DNA from: CAZMRF01 sp964568735
Lineage (GTDB): Bacteria > Acidobacteriota > Polarisedimenticolia > JACPZX01
Direction of reading: 5' to 3'
DNA length: 35,246 bases
NCBI GenBank assembly: GCA_964568735.1
Contig: CAZMRF010000055.1
Coordinates: forward strand, 1-35,246
Shown: positions 8,227 through 16,900 of the stretch, piece by piece
Layout of the letters: every line of letters begins with the position of its first letter
Numbering within the stretch: the first letter of the stretch is position 1
Program-made: the position numbers and the translations under genes
Notes under the pieces: model-generated
What the model saw: the letters and a program-made list of their open reading frames with translations, nothing else
What the model was told of the DNA's origin: nothing
Databases searched by the model: none

Positions 8227-9231
8227 ATGAACAGCACCAACGGCTACGAGCAGGTCACGCAGTTCATCCTTGAGCGATTGCGTCAGGGGACCATCCCGTG
8301 GAGAAAGCCCTGGCGCGGCGGCGAGTGGCCCATGAATCTCGCGCGGCGCAAGCGTTACCGGGGCATCAACGTCATCGTCATGGTCCTGGCGAATCGGCCC
8401 TCCCGCTGGTGGGTTACGGAGAAGCAAGCCCGGAGAATGGGCGGCCGGATTCTCGAAGGCGCGCGCGGCGTGCCCGTCCTGGCGTGGGGCGGGTCGAAGT
8501 CTGCGTGGGTGAAGGGCGCCGGTCGGACCAGCCCGCAGATGACCTTCGGGGATGATGTCTTCTACCAGAGGTACTACACCGCCTACAACCTCGCGGACAC
8601 GGAGGGGCTGCAGCGCAAGGTGCCGCTGGTCGACAGGCCGCTGGAGACGTTCTCTCCGATTGAGCGCGCCGAGCGGATTGCCGAGGGGTACCTGGGCGCG
8701 GCCGGCGCCCCGAGCATCGACCACATGGGCTCCATGGCGTTTTACCAGCCTTCGGCCGACTACATCCAGCTTCCGCCGCACCATCAGTTCCAGTCGGGGC
8801 CCGAGTACTACTCCACGCTCTTCCACGAGATGGGCCACTCCACGGGCCATCGCTCGCGCCTGAAGAGGCGGGGCATTAATGATTTCGGCATGTTCGGCGA
8901 CCACCAGTACTCCCGCGAGGAGCTGGTGGCCGAGTTCGCCGCCTGCTTCCTCTGCGCAGAGGCCGAGATCGAGCGGGCCACCCTGGAGAACTCCGCCGCC
9001 TACATCGACACGTGGGCCGCGAGGATCGCCGGCGACCCGAGGCTGATCGTCAGGGCGGCCAATCAGGGCCAGAAGGCCGCCGGGTGGATCCTGGGGACCC
9101 GAACTGCACTGAGGGACGAGGAGCCTCCGGCCAGCGCGCCGCACGGAGCCACACCGACTCTTGGGACCACCCTCCCGGCGGTCACCCACGGATCGGATGT
9201 CGGGCAGTCGAGCTTCGTCACTCTCCCTTGA
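8227..9231 (+). CDS. ardC: ArdC-type antirestriction protein / zincin-like metallopeptidase
   Basis: A 334-aa protein. The N-terminal 120 residues match the ArdC/DUF1738 ssDNA-binding domain: YEQVTQFILERLRQGTIPWR, then YRGINVIVMVLA and WWVTEKQARRMGG. The C-terminal half is a zinc metallopeptidase: TLFHEMGHSTGHRSRL contains HEMGH with a third histidine, followed by YSREELVAEFAACFLC with the family's glutamate. ArdC proteins on conjugative plasmids protect incoming DNA from restriction. The start chosen is the ATG at 8227. The last 40 residues are low-complexity. An antirestriction gene among restriction-like systems points to a mobile-element origin. Confidence 0.88.
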   Translation: MNSTNGYEQVTQFILERLRQGTIPWRKPWRGGEWPMNLARRKRYRGINVIVMVLANRPSRWWVTEKQARRMGGRILEGARGVPVLAWGGSKSAWVKGAGRTSPQMTFGDDVFYQRYYTAYNLADTEGLQRKVPLVDRPLETFSPIERAERIAEGYLGAAGAPSIDHMGSMAFYQPSADYIQLPPHHQFQSGPEYYSTLFHEMGHSTGHRSRLKRRGINDFGMFGDHQYSREELVAEFAACFLCAEAEIERATLENSAAYIDTWAARIAGDPRLIVRAANQGQKAAGWILGTRTALRDEEPPASAPHGATPTLGTTLPAVTHGSDVGQSSFVTLP

Positions 9232-9403
9232 CCATCCTTCAGGCGCGCCCTGCTCGACCGTGCCATTTCGACAAGATACGCCAGCTTGTACAGCCCAAGA
9301 ATTTCGTCGGCCGAAAGGTAGGATTCCGGATGACGATGACCTCAGGTCAAGCGAGAAGTGAGCAAGAAGCTGTCTCGTCAACTTCGGAGTCAGTGAAGAG
9401 AAC

Positions 9404-9427
9404 GAGCACCCCCGCGGGGCAATGCTC
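9404..9427 (-). terminator. Hairpin after the WYL gene, possible terminator
   Basis: On the minus strand, immediately after the WYL gene stop (9428), GAGCA-ttg-CCCCGCGGGG-g-TGCTC can fold into an interrupted stem. It is followed by gttctctt, a modestly T-rich tail. The position at the end of a four-gene operon supports termination. The tail is weak for a Rho-independent site. Confidence 0.5.
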
Positions 9428-9919
9428 TCAGCCGATAATTCCGCACGCCGCTACAATTGCGCATGCCACGGCCGCGAGAATGAGCAAGAGACACCCGCCG
9501 CCCCGCACGGGTGGTGCAAGAGATTGTGGAACTCGGTTCACTGCTCGTTCGATGGGTGGGGGAAGTCCACCTCCTGATCGTCCCGAGTCGAATCGCCTCG
9601 CAACTGCTTCAGCGCCCGGCCTCACCGCAGGGGGGTCGAGAAAGTGAAGACGGTCGATCCGAAATGTTCGGTCCTCGCACCTCTTCTCGCAGTAAGCTCG
9701 GACGTACGTCTCCGTATAGCCGAGTTTCTTGAACAATCTTCTGGGCTTGATCCAGCGCGACGCGCCGGGCTCGCTGCCTCCCATGTAGTAGACGTAGAGT
9801 CGATCCTGACGCGTAATCGCCTCGAGGAGGCGCACGCACGTCGGGTCGGCTGACCTGTAGACCGGGACATCACCAGCCGATTCCCATGTGTGGAGCGAAG
9901 CGAAATGCCGCTTCCTCAT
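9428..9919 (-). CDS. Small WYL-domain protein with C-terminal membrane segment
   Basis: 163 aa from the ATG at 9919 (an in-frame TTG lies 6 bp upstream). Residues 40-105 resemble a WYL ligand-sensing domain: RLYVYYMGG, SRWIKPRRLF, then YVRAYCEKR and RTFRIDRLHFL, the last a hallmark of WYL domains. There is no HTH, unlike typical WYL regulators. Residues 140-163 (GGCLLLILAAVACAIVAACG) form one hydrophobic segment, so the WYL part would be tethered to the inner membrane. It is the last gene of the helicase operon. WYL domains bind nucleic acid or nucleotides and regulate defence genes; here it could be a sensor or anchor for the upstream proteins, by inference. Confidence 0.75.
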   Translation of the reverse strand: MRKRHFASLHTWESAGDVPVYRSADPTCVRLLEAITRQDRLYVYYMGGSEPGASRWIKPRRLFKKLGYTETYVRAYCEKRCEDRTFRIDRLHFLDPPAVRPGAEAVARRFDSGRSGGGLPPPIERAVNRVPQSLAPPVRGGGCLLLILAAVACAIVAACGIIG

Positions 9920-9931
9920 GATCAAAGTCGC

Positions 9932-10621
9932 TCAACTCGCGTGAGGCTTCGCGAACCAGGGTTCATCTGGCCCGAGTTGTCCGAGGTAGACGTATCGGAT
10001 TCCCTCGTCTTCGTTCAGAGGCGCGAAGAGAGTGCGCCACTCGTTGATGTAGAATCTCCCACCCTGAAACCCCTTGAAATCGCGGATCCGCCGGGCCATC
10101 AAAGCCGCGTTCGCGGCCCCTACCGAGGCACTGAGCTTGATGTCGATGGTCACGTTTTTTCGTGGACTGCGGCGGTAGTAGATGTCCTTGCCCCCGGCGC
10201 TCAGCTTGTAGGGAATGCCTGGATGCAGCCCGTCCCATTCGTCGCCTGCTTTCAGTGGCTTGCGGGATTTGTCGAGCGGTTCGCCCGACAACACGTTTCC
10301 TTCGAAGTCGAAGCGGAGATCTGACGAGTATTCTCCCGCGAGGTAGTACTCGGAGGTGCCGTCAGCGCCGATCGGGACGATGACCTGACGATACTCGTTG
10401 ATATAGAACGGCCCCCCCGGATTCCCGGAGGCAGCGACCTTGACGATGTTCACCATCTTTACCAATTCGAGGTGTTGCTCTGTCGTGGCGTACCAGCGCT
10501 CTCCGTGCTCATTCTTGTAAAAGAGTGCCACCACGGATTCCCCTCGCTGTTGCCTCACCATGTACCTTGCGTCCTTGGCCACGTTGTGCGGACAGTTCCC
10601 CTCGAACCGAATGAGTTCCAT
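9932..10621 (-). CDS. Unknown protein, paralogue B of the helicase operon (two GGxFYINE modules)
   Basis: 229 aa, family not recognised. The start is fixed by AGGAGG seven bases before the ATG at 10621; a longer frame from 10702 lies within the upstream gene. Two internal copies of a module are visible: GGPFYINEYRQVIVP then YYLAGEY (69-97), and GGRFYINEWRTLFAP then YVYLGQL (187-215). Between them lie LRFDFEGNV, WDGLHPGIPYKL and DIYYRR. The upstream protein shows the same layout. There is no signal peptide or membrane segment. It sits one base after paralogue A and 13 bp before the WYL gene. Function is unknown. Confidence 0.8.
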   Translation of the reverse strand: MELIRFEGNCPHNVAKDARYMVRQQRGESVVALFYKNEHGERWYATTEQHLELVKMVNIVKVAASGNPGGPFYINEYRQVIVPIGADGTSEYYLAGEYSSDLRFDFEGNVLSGEPLDKSRKPLKAGDEWDGLHPGIPYKLSAGGKDIYYRRSPRKNVTIDIKLSASVGAANAALMARRIRDFKGFQGGRFYINEWRTLFAPLNEDEGIRYVYLGQLGPDEPWFAKPHAS

Positions 10622-10622
10622 G

Positions 10623-11327
10623 TCATTCCTCCTGGGTGAACCACGCTTTGGGGTCGATCTTCCCAACGTAGATGGGTTGCCAATCTTCCTCCTCTGCCGC
10701 AATGCTCACATTCAACGGCTTCTTCGTGAGGACCAGGCCGTGAGGATTGACGAGGAATCTCACGGGCCCGGATGGCCGAATCTTCCGAAGCAGTTGAATC
10801 AGCCTCTCGTCCTGCCTCGGAGGATGATCCGACGCCCCACCGTTTCCATCCTGCCGCCAGAAGTAGATCTGATTCCAGCGCTTGAGGTTGAACGGAATAC
10901 CCACGTACGGCCTATCCCACTTATGCCCACATATGAGGCCGGCAGGGTCCGAGAGATCGATTGGGCGAGTTGCCTCGAACGGGTTGTCGAACCGGCAGAC
11001 TCCCTGGCAATGCCCCGCAAGCGCCCAGGCTCCCCCGCCGTCCTGTGCCGGGACGAGCACCTGGCCGAACTCGTTGATCAGGAATGAGCCACCGTCCTGC
11101 ACGCCGCCAAGGAAGCGCTTCGCCGAGTTCACGGCCTTGGCCAGCGTCAGAGCGTCCGACGAGCGCCGCGCCCAACAGTCACCTGTTCCCTCATCCCGCT
11201 TCCATTCGATGCAGAAGTTCCAGTCAACCCCGCTCCATTTGACATGGAATCGCTGCCCGCGTGGCTGCTTGGCGGGTCGCCTTCCGTTCCAGATTGTTGG
11301 CGTCGCTGGCTGGAATTGGAATTCCAT
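10623..11327 (-). CDS. Unknown protein, paralogue A of the helicase operon
   Basis: 234 aa, family not recognised, but clearly a divergent paralogue of the next protein. Shared order: an N-terminal beta-like part; GGSFLINEFGQVLVP (79-93) then ALAGHC; RFDNPFE; PYVGIPFNLKR and QIYFWR (140-158); and a second, weaker module, VRFLVNPHGLVL, followed by EEEDWQPIYVGKIDPKAWF near the C-terminus. It starts seven bases after the helicase stop and is one base from paralogue B. It is rich in Trp and aromatic residues and has no obvious catalytic motif. I would expect a binding protein working with the helicase, as inference only. Confidence 0.8.
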   Translation of the reverse strand: MEFQFQPATPTIWNGRRPAKQPRGQRFHVKWSGVDWNFCIEWKRDEGTGDCWARRSSDALTLAKAVNSAKRFLGGVQDGGSFLINEFGQVLVPAQDGGGAWALAGHCQGVCRFDNPFEATRPIDLSDPAGLICGHKWDRPYVGIPFNLKRWNQIYFWRQDGNGGASDHPPRQDERLIQLLRKIRPSGPVRFLVNPHGLVLTKKPLNVSIAAEEEDWQPIYVGKIDPKAWFTQEE

Positions 11328-11334
11328 CCTGCAC

Positions 11335-13596
11335 TCACCTGTTCTTCGAAGGAAACTCCAACCCTCTCCCCAGTGCTGCGAGAAAGTAGAGCTGCCCGCC
11401 GTGTCGGTACGTCACGTGATTCAACGCGTTCGTGCTGAAGCGACTCAGTGCGAATCCCGTCTGACGCACTTCTAAGATTGCCCTTAGGAGCTTCGCTGCA
11501 TCCGATCCCATCTCCGGATCGGTGGCGTCCCCCACCTTGGCGTACACCTCGCCCGTTGTGGTTTTCCGCTTGAGGACGCCGCCGCGTGTTTGACCAAACT
11601 TGAGTTGCTCCGTCTCCGGAATGCTGGGGAACGGGTACCGGTCGCCAGGACGAGCCGAGGCGGCCCACACGGCAGGGTCTACATCGGTTGGAGCCGAACC
11701 TGATTCCTCGTTGGTCAGCGGCCGACTGAGCCGTGTTACGTGGAGGGTAAGCCAGTCCTCTTCCGCGGGAACCCTCACTAACACGTACAGTCTCTTGGGC
11801 GTCACGCGAAACTTGCCGAAGGATCCCTTTGTAGACTTCACTCGCTCGGCAAGATCCGCGGCATTCGCCACGTATGCATTGCTCGCGTCACGGACATTCC
11901 CCTGCGGGTCGCAGGAGTACTCGTCCCCCTCATAACGACCCGGGTACACGTCACCTTCCGATAACTGGCCCTCCGGAAGGTCCACGTCGCGCGGGAGTGG
12001 AGCCTTCGGCGGACCTGATTGCCGTTCGGGAGCTGATCCGGGATCCCATGTGAAGAACTCGTTTGAATCGACGCCGGTGATCTCACCCCAGTCGACCTTG
12101 TCATAGATCACGTCGTCCACCGTATCTCGAAGGTACAGGACGTGAATGACGGAGGATTTCTCCTCGCCCGACTGCGTCTTGTGCCTCCTCAGGACTCTCC
12201 CGAGGCTCTGAATTCGTTGCCGCACGGCGCTCGAGGAGGCCACGATGATCCCCACGTCTGCCGCAGGAACGTTGAACCCTTCGATCAGGGCCTTCACGGA
12301 GACGATGACCCGCGCGACCCCCTTGCGAAAGAGCTCGAGCCCCTCCTCACGCAGACCCTGGGGAAGCTCGCCATGCTCGGCGACGACCGCGATTCCGTTC
12401 GCCTCGAGCACGCGGAACAGGCGCATGGCCTCGTCGATGCTCTCGTGAAATAGGATGACTCGTGCGTCGGGGCGGGTGGAAAACTCAAGTTCCAGAATCC
12501 GCTCGACGGCGCGCGCGCGCACGTCCGAACGGTACAGCAGTTCCTTTCGTTTTCGAGTTTCGTACAGAAACCGATTCGCTAGCCCGGCAACGTGACCCTT
12601 CCTCTGCATCGCGCCTTTGTGCAGCCAACCGAAAAATCCGCCGCCGGAGCCCTTGTGGGGTGGTGCAATCCCCTGAAGTTCAGTGCGTGCGTCAGAAATC
12701 GAACGCGAGAGGCGTTCATACGCGACTCGCTCCTCGGAACTCAGCGGCAGTCCATAGTGCCGAATCGAGAATGGAGGCACGATGCCGAGAGCAACCGCCT
12801 CGGACAACGACAATTCGTAAACGAGCTCACCCAGCTCGCGGCCGATGAGGGTGTCGCCGAAATCCCCCGACTCCAGATCGTCCTCGTCATCACGTTCTGG
12901 GGTGGCTGAGAGTCCGAGAGACCATCGGCGCGGAGTCGCGAGAACCTTCGATGCTTTCTCGGCTCCAGCGCGGTGACACTCATCCACGATGAGCAGTAGA
13001 TGTTTGTCGAGGTTTCCTTCCCTGACGATTTCAGGCAGAAGTCGATAGGCGCTCGCCAGGACAGCGATCAACACACGACGTTCGCCTCGGAGATCCTCCT
13101 CGAACCCGCCTCCAAGGCGTGCGACGACTCCGGCCGGGAGATTGAGCCGTGCCTGAATTTCGTCGTACCACTGGTTCATCAGAACGATCGTTGGGACCAC
13201 GATCGCCACCCGTAGGTCCGCGTCTGCTTGATTCTGCAGGCGCTGAGCGATCGCGAGCGCCACGAAGGTCTTGCCTGCACCAGTCACGACCTTGACCGTG
13301 CCGCGCCCGCCCGCTTTGAACCATGCGTCGAGACATTCGCGCTGCCAGGGATAAAGTTCTGCGTCCTCACGGAATCGCCACGCGGATGGTGGGCACGTAT
13401 CTGCGGCGAATTCGCCCGGAGCGAACGGGGAGGAGGCAGCCGGGCGTGCCCTGTGTTCCTGCCATTCCAGAGTTCGAAGTTGCTGGAGTCTGAGACGATC
13501 GGAGTCCGTCAGAAGGCGACCGTCTGCCTGCTTGTCCGTGAGCCCAGGCTTGTCGTCTCGCTGCATGACTTCTTCCACGTCGATATCTCGAATCAC
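11335..13596 (-). CDS. XPB/Rad25-like SF2 helicase with unusual C-terminal module
   Basis: A 753-aa protein. Residues 80-480 form an SF2 helicase core: YPWQRECLDAW (Q-like motif), VTGAGKT (104-110), IVVPTIVLMNQW, IVDECHRAG (DECH 205-208), GLSATPERDD, VIVSVKALIEGFNVPAADVG and QSLGRVLRR (motif VI, about 463). Among SF2 members it is closest to the XPB/RecQ-like DNA translocases. Residues 550-625 carry YPGRYEGDEYSCDPQGNV and GSFGKFRVTPKRLYVLV...EEDW, which resemble the repeated module of the two downstream proteins. The last 100 residues include GGQLYFLAALG. The start is GTG 13596 or ATG 13566. First gene of a four-gene operon, divergent from the DUF1998 system. Confidence 0.9.
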   Translation of the reverse strand: MIRDIDVEEVMQRDDKPGLTDKQADGRLLTDSDRLRLQQLRTLEWQEHRARPAASSPFAPGEFAADTCPPSAWRFREDAELYPWQRECLDAWFKAGGRGTVKVVTGAGKTFVALAIAQRLQNQADADLRVAIVVPTIVLMNQWYDEIQARLNLPAGVVARLGGGFEEDLRGERRVLIAVLASAYRLLPEIVREGNLDKHLLLIVDECHRAGAEKASKVLATPRRWSLGLSATPERDDEDDLESGDFGDTLIGRELGELVYELSLSEAVALGIVPPFSIRHYGLPLSSEERVAYERLSRSISDARTELQGIAPPHKGSGGGFFGWLHKGAMQRKGHVAGLANRFLYETRKRKELLYRSDVRARAVERILELEFSTRPDARVILFHESIDEAMRLFRVLEANGIAVVAEHGELPQGLREEGLELFRKGVARVIVSVKALIEGFNVPAADVGIIVASSSAVRQRIQSLGRVLRRHKTQSGEEKSSVIHVLYLRDTVDDVIYDKVDWGEITGVDSNEFFTWDPGSAPERQSGPPKAPLPRDVDLPEGQLSEGDVYPGRYEGDEYSCDPQGNVRDASNAYVANAADLAERVKSTKGSFGKFRVTPKRLYVLVRVPAEEDWLTLHVTRLSRPLTNEESGSAPTDVDPAVWAASARPGDRYPFPSIPETEQLKFGQTRGGVLKRKTTTGEVYAKVGDATDPEMGSDAAKLLRAILEVRQTGFALSRFSTNALNHVTYRHGGQLYFLAALGRGLEFPSKNR

Positions 13597-13613
13597 GAGT
13601 TTGTCGTCTCGCT
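13550..13613. repeat. 13-bp direct repeat, 51 bp apart, around the helicase start
   Basis: TTGTCGTCTCGCT occurs at 13550-13562 and again at 13601-13613. The distance of 51 bp is 17 codons, so the two copies encode the same RDDK peptide in the helicase frame, one before and one after the GTG at 13596. Either the repeat is a tiny coding duplication and translation begins further upstream, or it is a regulatory site. Short palindrome CTCG-AATCA-CGAG lies between them. Confidence 0.5.
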
Positions 13614-13951
13614 TCAGCGGGCTGCAACGGCCCTGTCAGAACGTCCTGTAGCCGTCATCGTGCGAGGATTGGCTCTCTCGTGAGCGGAGCCTCCCCGAAA
13701 TCCCCAAGCCGTTGAGAAAACAGGCTACCACTGCGGACAGAGGCTGAACAGGGATCCGCCAGTGTGTTGGAATGGGTGGGCGTCTGGCTGCATGGGTGCT
13801 CCCCCGACTCTCTGAAGGACGCGCATCGTCACTGGCCCGGCAGAACCGCCGATGACCTGATGAGCCGGGTTCCTGGAGGTTGTTCGATGTAAACGACATG
13901 CCGCCAGGATGTTAGACTCCTCCCCACCTCAACCCTGCACGGGGTACCTGC
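13597..13951. promoter_or_regulatory. Divergent control region between the two helicase operons
   Basis: 355 bp lie between the leftward helicase gene and the rightward DUF1998 helicase gene. For the plus strand, TGTTAGACT (13910-13918) fits an extended -10 (TGnTAGACT) 34 bp before the ATG, but no good -35 is present. ATGT-aaacg-ACAT (13887-13899) is a small inverted repeat just upstream and could be an operator. On the minus strand I find no convincing promoter. The region has no gene of its own. Confidence 0.35.
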
Positions 13952-16900
13952 ATGGACGTCTTCGACCTTCGGGATCGCCTCGTCGGCGACTACGCCAGCT
14001 ACACCCGAAGCTTCATCAAGATCGCTGATCCCCGCATTTCGGACGCCGTCGAGTCCGCGCTGACAGCCGGCGCGTTCTGGCCTGAGCCCCTCCTCCAGTT
14101 GAATCCGACCTTTCTGCCGGGCGGGACGATCGATGCGCTGGTGGCCGACGGAACGCTCCACCCGGAGTGCTCCCGGATTTTCCGGATCGACAAGTCCGAC
14201 ACCGATCACACCGGAAAGCAGCTCCTGCTCCACACGCATCAGCGGGAAGCCATCCTCGTCGCGAAGCAGGGCAAGTCCTATGTCCTCACCAGCGGCACGG
14301 GGTCGGGCAAGAGCCTGACCTACATCGTCCCGATCGTTGACCACGTTCTGCGGAACGGTTCGGGGCGGGGTATCCAGGCCATCGTCGTCTACCCGATGAA
14401 CGCGCTGGCCAACAGCCAGTGTGAGGAACTCGGGAAGTTCCTCGAGAGAGGGTTTCCCGAAGGGAAGCCGCCCGTTCGCTTCGCCCGCTACACGGGGCAG
14501 GAGAAGGGTCCCGAGCGGGAGGCGATCCGAAACAACCCGCCGGACATCCTGCTCACCAACTACATGATGCTGGAGCTGCTGCTCACGCGCGTCGAGGATC
14601 GCGAGCTGGTGCGCGCCGCCCAGGGTGTCCGCTTTCTCGTCTTCGACGAGCTGCACACCTACCGTGGACGACAGGGCGCGGATGTGGCTCTGCTGATCCG
14701 GCGCTGTCGGCAGGCGTTCGGCGGCAACGACATCATCTGCATCGGCACGTCGGCCACGATGGCCAGCGGTGGCTCCACCGAGGAACACAAGGGCGACGTG
14801 GCGACGGTCGCCAGGACAGTTTTCGGGGTTCCGTTCGATCATTCGCAGGTCATCGGTGAGACCCTTGAACGCGCGACTCTGGAGATCGACCTCGGCGACT
14901 CTCGCGTGATCCAGGCGCTCCGTGCGGCTATCGAGGCCGGCGGCGCCCCGCCCGACACCTACGAGGCCTTTCGTTTTCACCCACTGGCGTCGTGGATCGA
15001 ATCCAGCTTCGGAGTGCGCAGCGAAGAAGGCACGGGCCAGCTTGTCCGTCAGAACCCACGGCGGCTCCAGGGAGAGCACAGCGCGGCGGAAGAGCTCGCG
15101 AGTCTCACTTCGACCGACCCTGGGCGATGCGTGGAAGTGCTGCGGCGATATCTCCTGAAGGGCTCCGAATTGCGCCGCAGCGAATCGAGCCGGTTTCCGA
15201 TTTTTGCGTTCCGGCTACATCAGTTCTTCACGCGTGGCGACACGGTGTGGGCGACCATCGAGCCGGAGGCCGAGCGTCACCTCGAGATGGCGAAGAAGGG
15301 CGCCAAGCCCGGCGAGCCCAACAAACCCCTTTTCCCTCTCGTCTTCTGCCGCCAGTGCGGCACGGCCTACTACCGCGTGAAGGCCGTCGCCGACGAGCGC
15401 GGCAGGGTTTTGCTGCCAAGGGAGGACCGCCGTGAGGAAGACGACGATGGAAGCAGCGAGGCCTACCTCTATGTCTCCGAGTCCGCGCCATGGCCTCGCG
15501 CCGCGGGGCCGGCTCAGCTGGAGCGTCTGCCTGGATTCATAAAGGAGTCCACGCCCCAGGGCGAGCGGGTTCGTCCAGATAAGAGAGCAGATCTCCCGGA
15601 GCCGGTTTTCGTCGATTCCGGCGGGCGGATCGTATCCGAGGGGCAGGGGATCCCTGCGGCTCTAATCCCGCGGAGCCTGTTGTTCTGCCTCGAACCTTCA
15701 TGCGGCGTGGCCTACACCAAGAGCCAGCGCTCAGAGCGCGCCAAGCTGGGAACTCTCGGCGTGGACAACCGAAGCACGGCAACCACAATCCTCGCGGTTC
15801 GCTCGCTCATCGAGTTGGAGGGCGATCGGGATCTCCAGCCCGACGCGCGCAAGCTCCTGAGCTTCACAGACAACCGGCAGGACGCTTCCCTGCAGGCTGG
15901 GCACTTCAACGATTTCGCGCAGGTGGCCCTCCTGCGCTCGGCCCTCCACAAGGCGATCCGGGACAAGGGGACGGCGGGGCTGAGCCACGGCGAACTGTCG
16001 CGCAGTGTCTTCGCCGCGATGCAGCTTCGGTTCGATGAGTACGCTGCAGATCCGGACGTGCGCGGCCCGGCGAGGAACGCCACCGACGATGCCCTGCGCC
16101 GAGTCATCGACTACCACCTCTATCGCGACCTTCAGCGCGGCTGGCGCGTGACGGCGCCGAACCTCGAGGACTGCGGGCTGCTTGCGTTCGACTACGAGGG
16201 ATTGCGGGGCAAGGAGGGACTGCTGGGGGAGACGGAGTTGTGGGAATCCGGCTTTCCCAGTCGCACAGATCGTGGGGCCGACCAGGTTATCGAGACTCCC
16301 GCACCCTTGCGTTCCTGCCCTACTGAGTTGCGCGAGGAGGTGATCCGCACCCTCCTCGACATCCTGCGCCGCGCCGTGGCGGTCAAGGTGGATGTGCTGG
16401 ACCCCCAGAAGCAGCTCGACCTCGTCGAACAGACCAAGCCCCGCCTGCTGGAGGAAACCGTCTGGTATCTCGAGGAGGCGAGCGAACTCGTCAAGGCGGA
16501 GGTCGCCTATCCTCGGCCCAAACAGCAGGACCGCACGGGGTTCTTCGTCTCGTCCTACGGTGGCTATGGCCGCTATCTCAGGCGTTCCCTGGCTCCACAT
16601 GTGCCCCAGGGACAACCCTGGGGTCGAGCAGAAGTCGATCAGGCGATCCGATTTCTCTTCCTGGCACTGAAGCGCTACGGCATCGTCGAGCAGGTTCGGA
16701 GCGGCGACGTTCCGGGTTATCAGATCAACGCGGACGCTCTGCGCTGGCTGCCAGGCGATGGTCAGATTCGCCCGGTCGATCGTACTCGTCTTCTCGAAGT
16801 GGGGGAGATCCCCCCCGAGGTCAACCGCTACTTCGTGGAGTGCTACCGCACTTTCGTGGAACTGAAGTGCGTTCTCGAGGCGCGCGAGCACACCGCCCAG

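Noticed and set aside
8143..9381. 412-codon minus-strand open frame
   Set aside because: It is antisense to ardC, which has an intact HEMGH active site.
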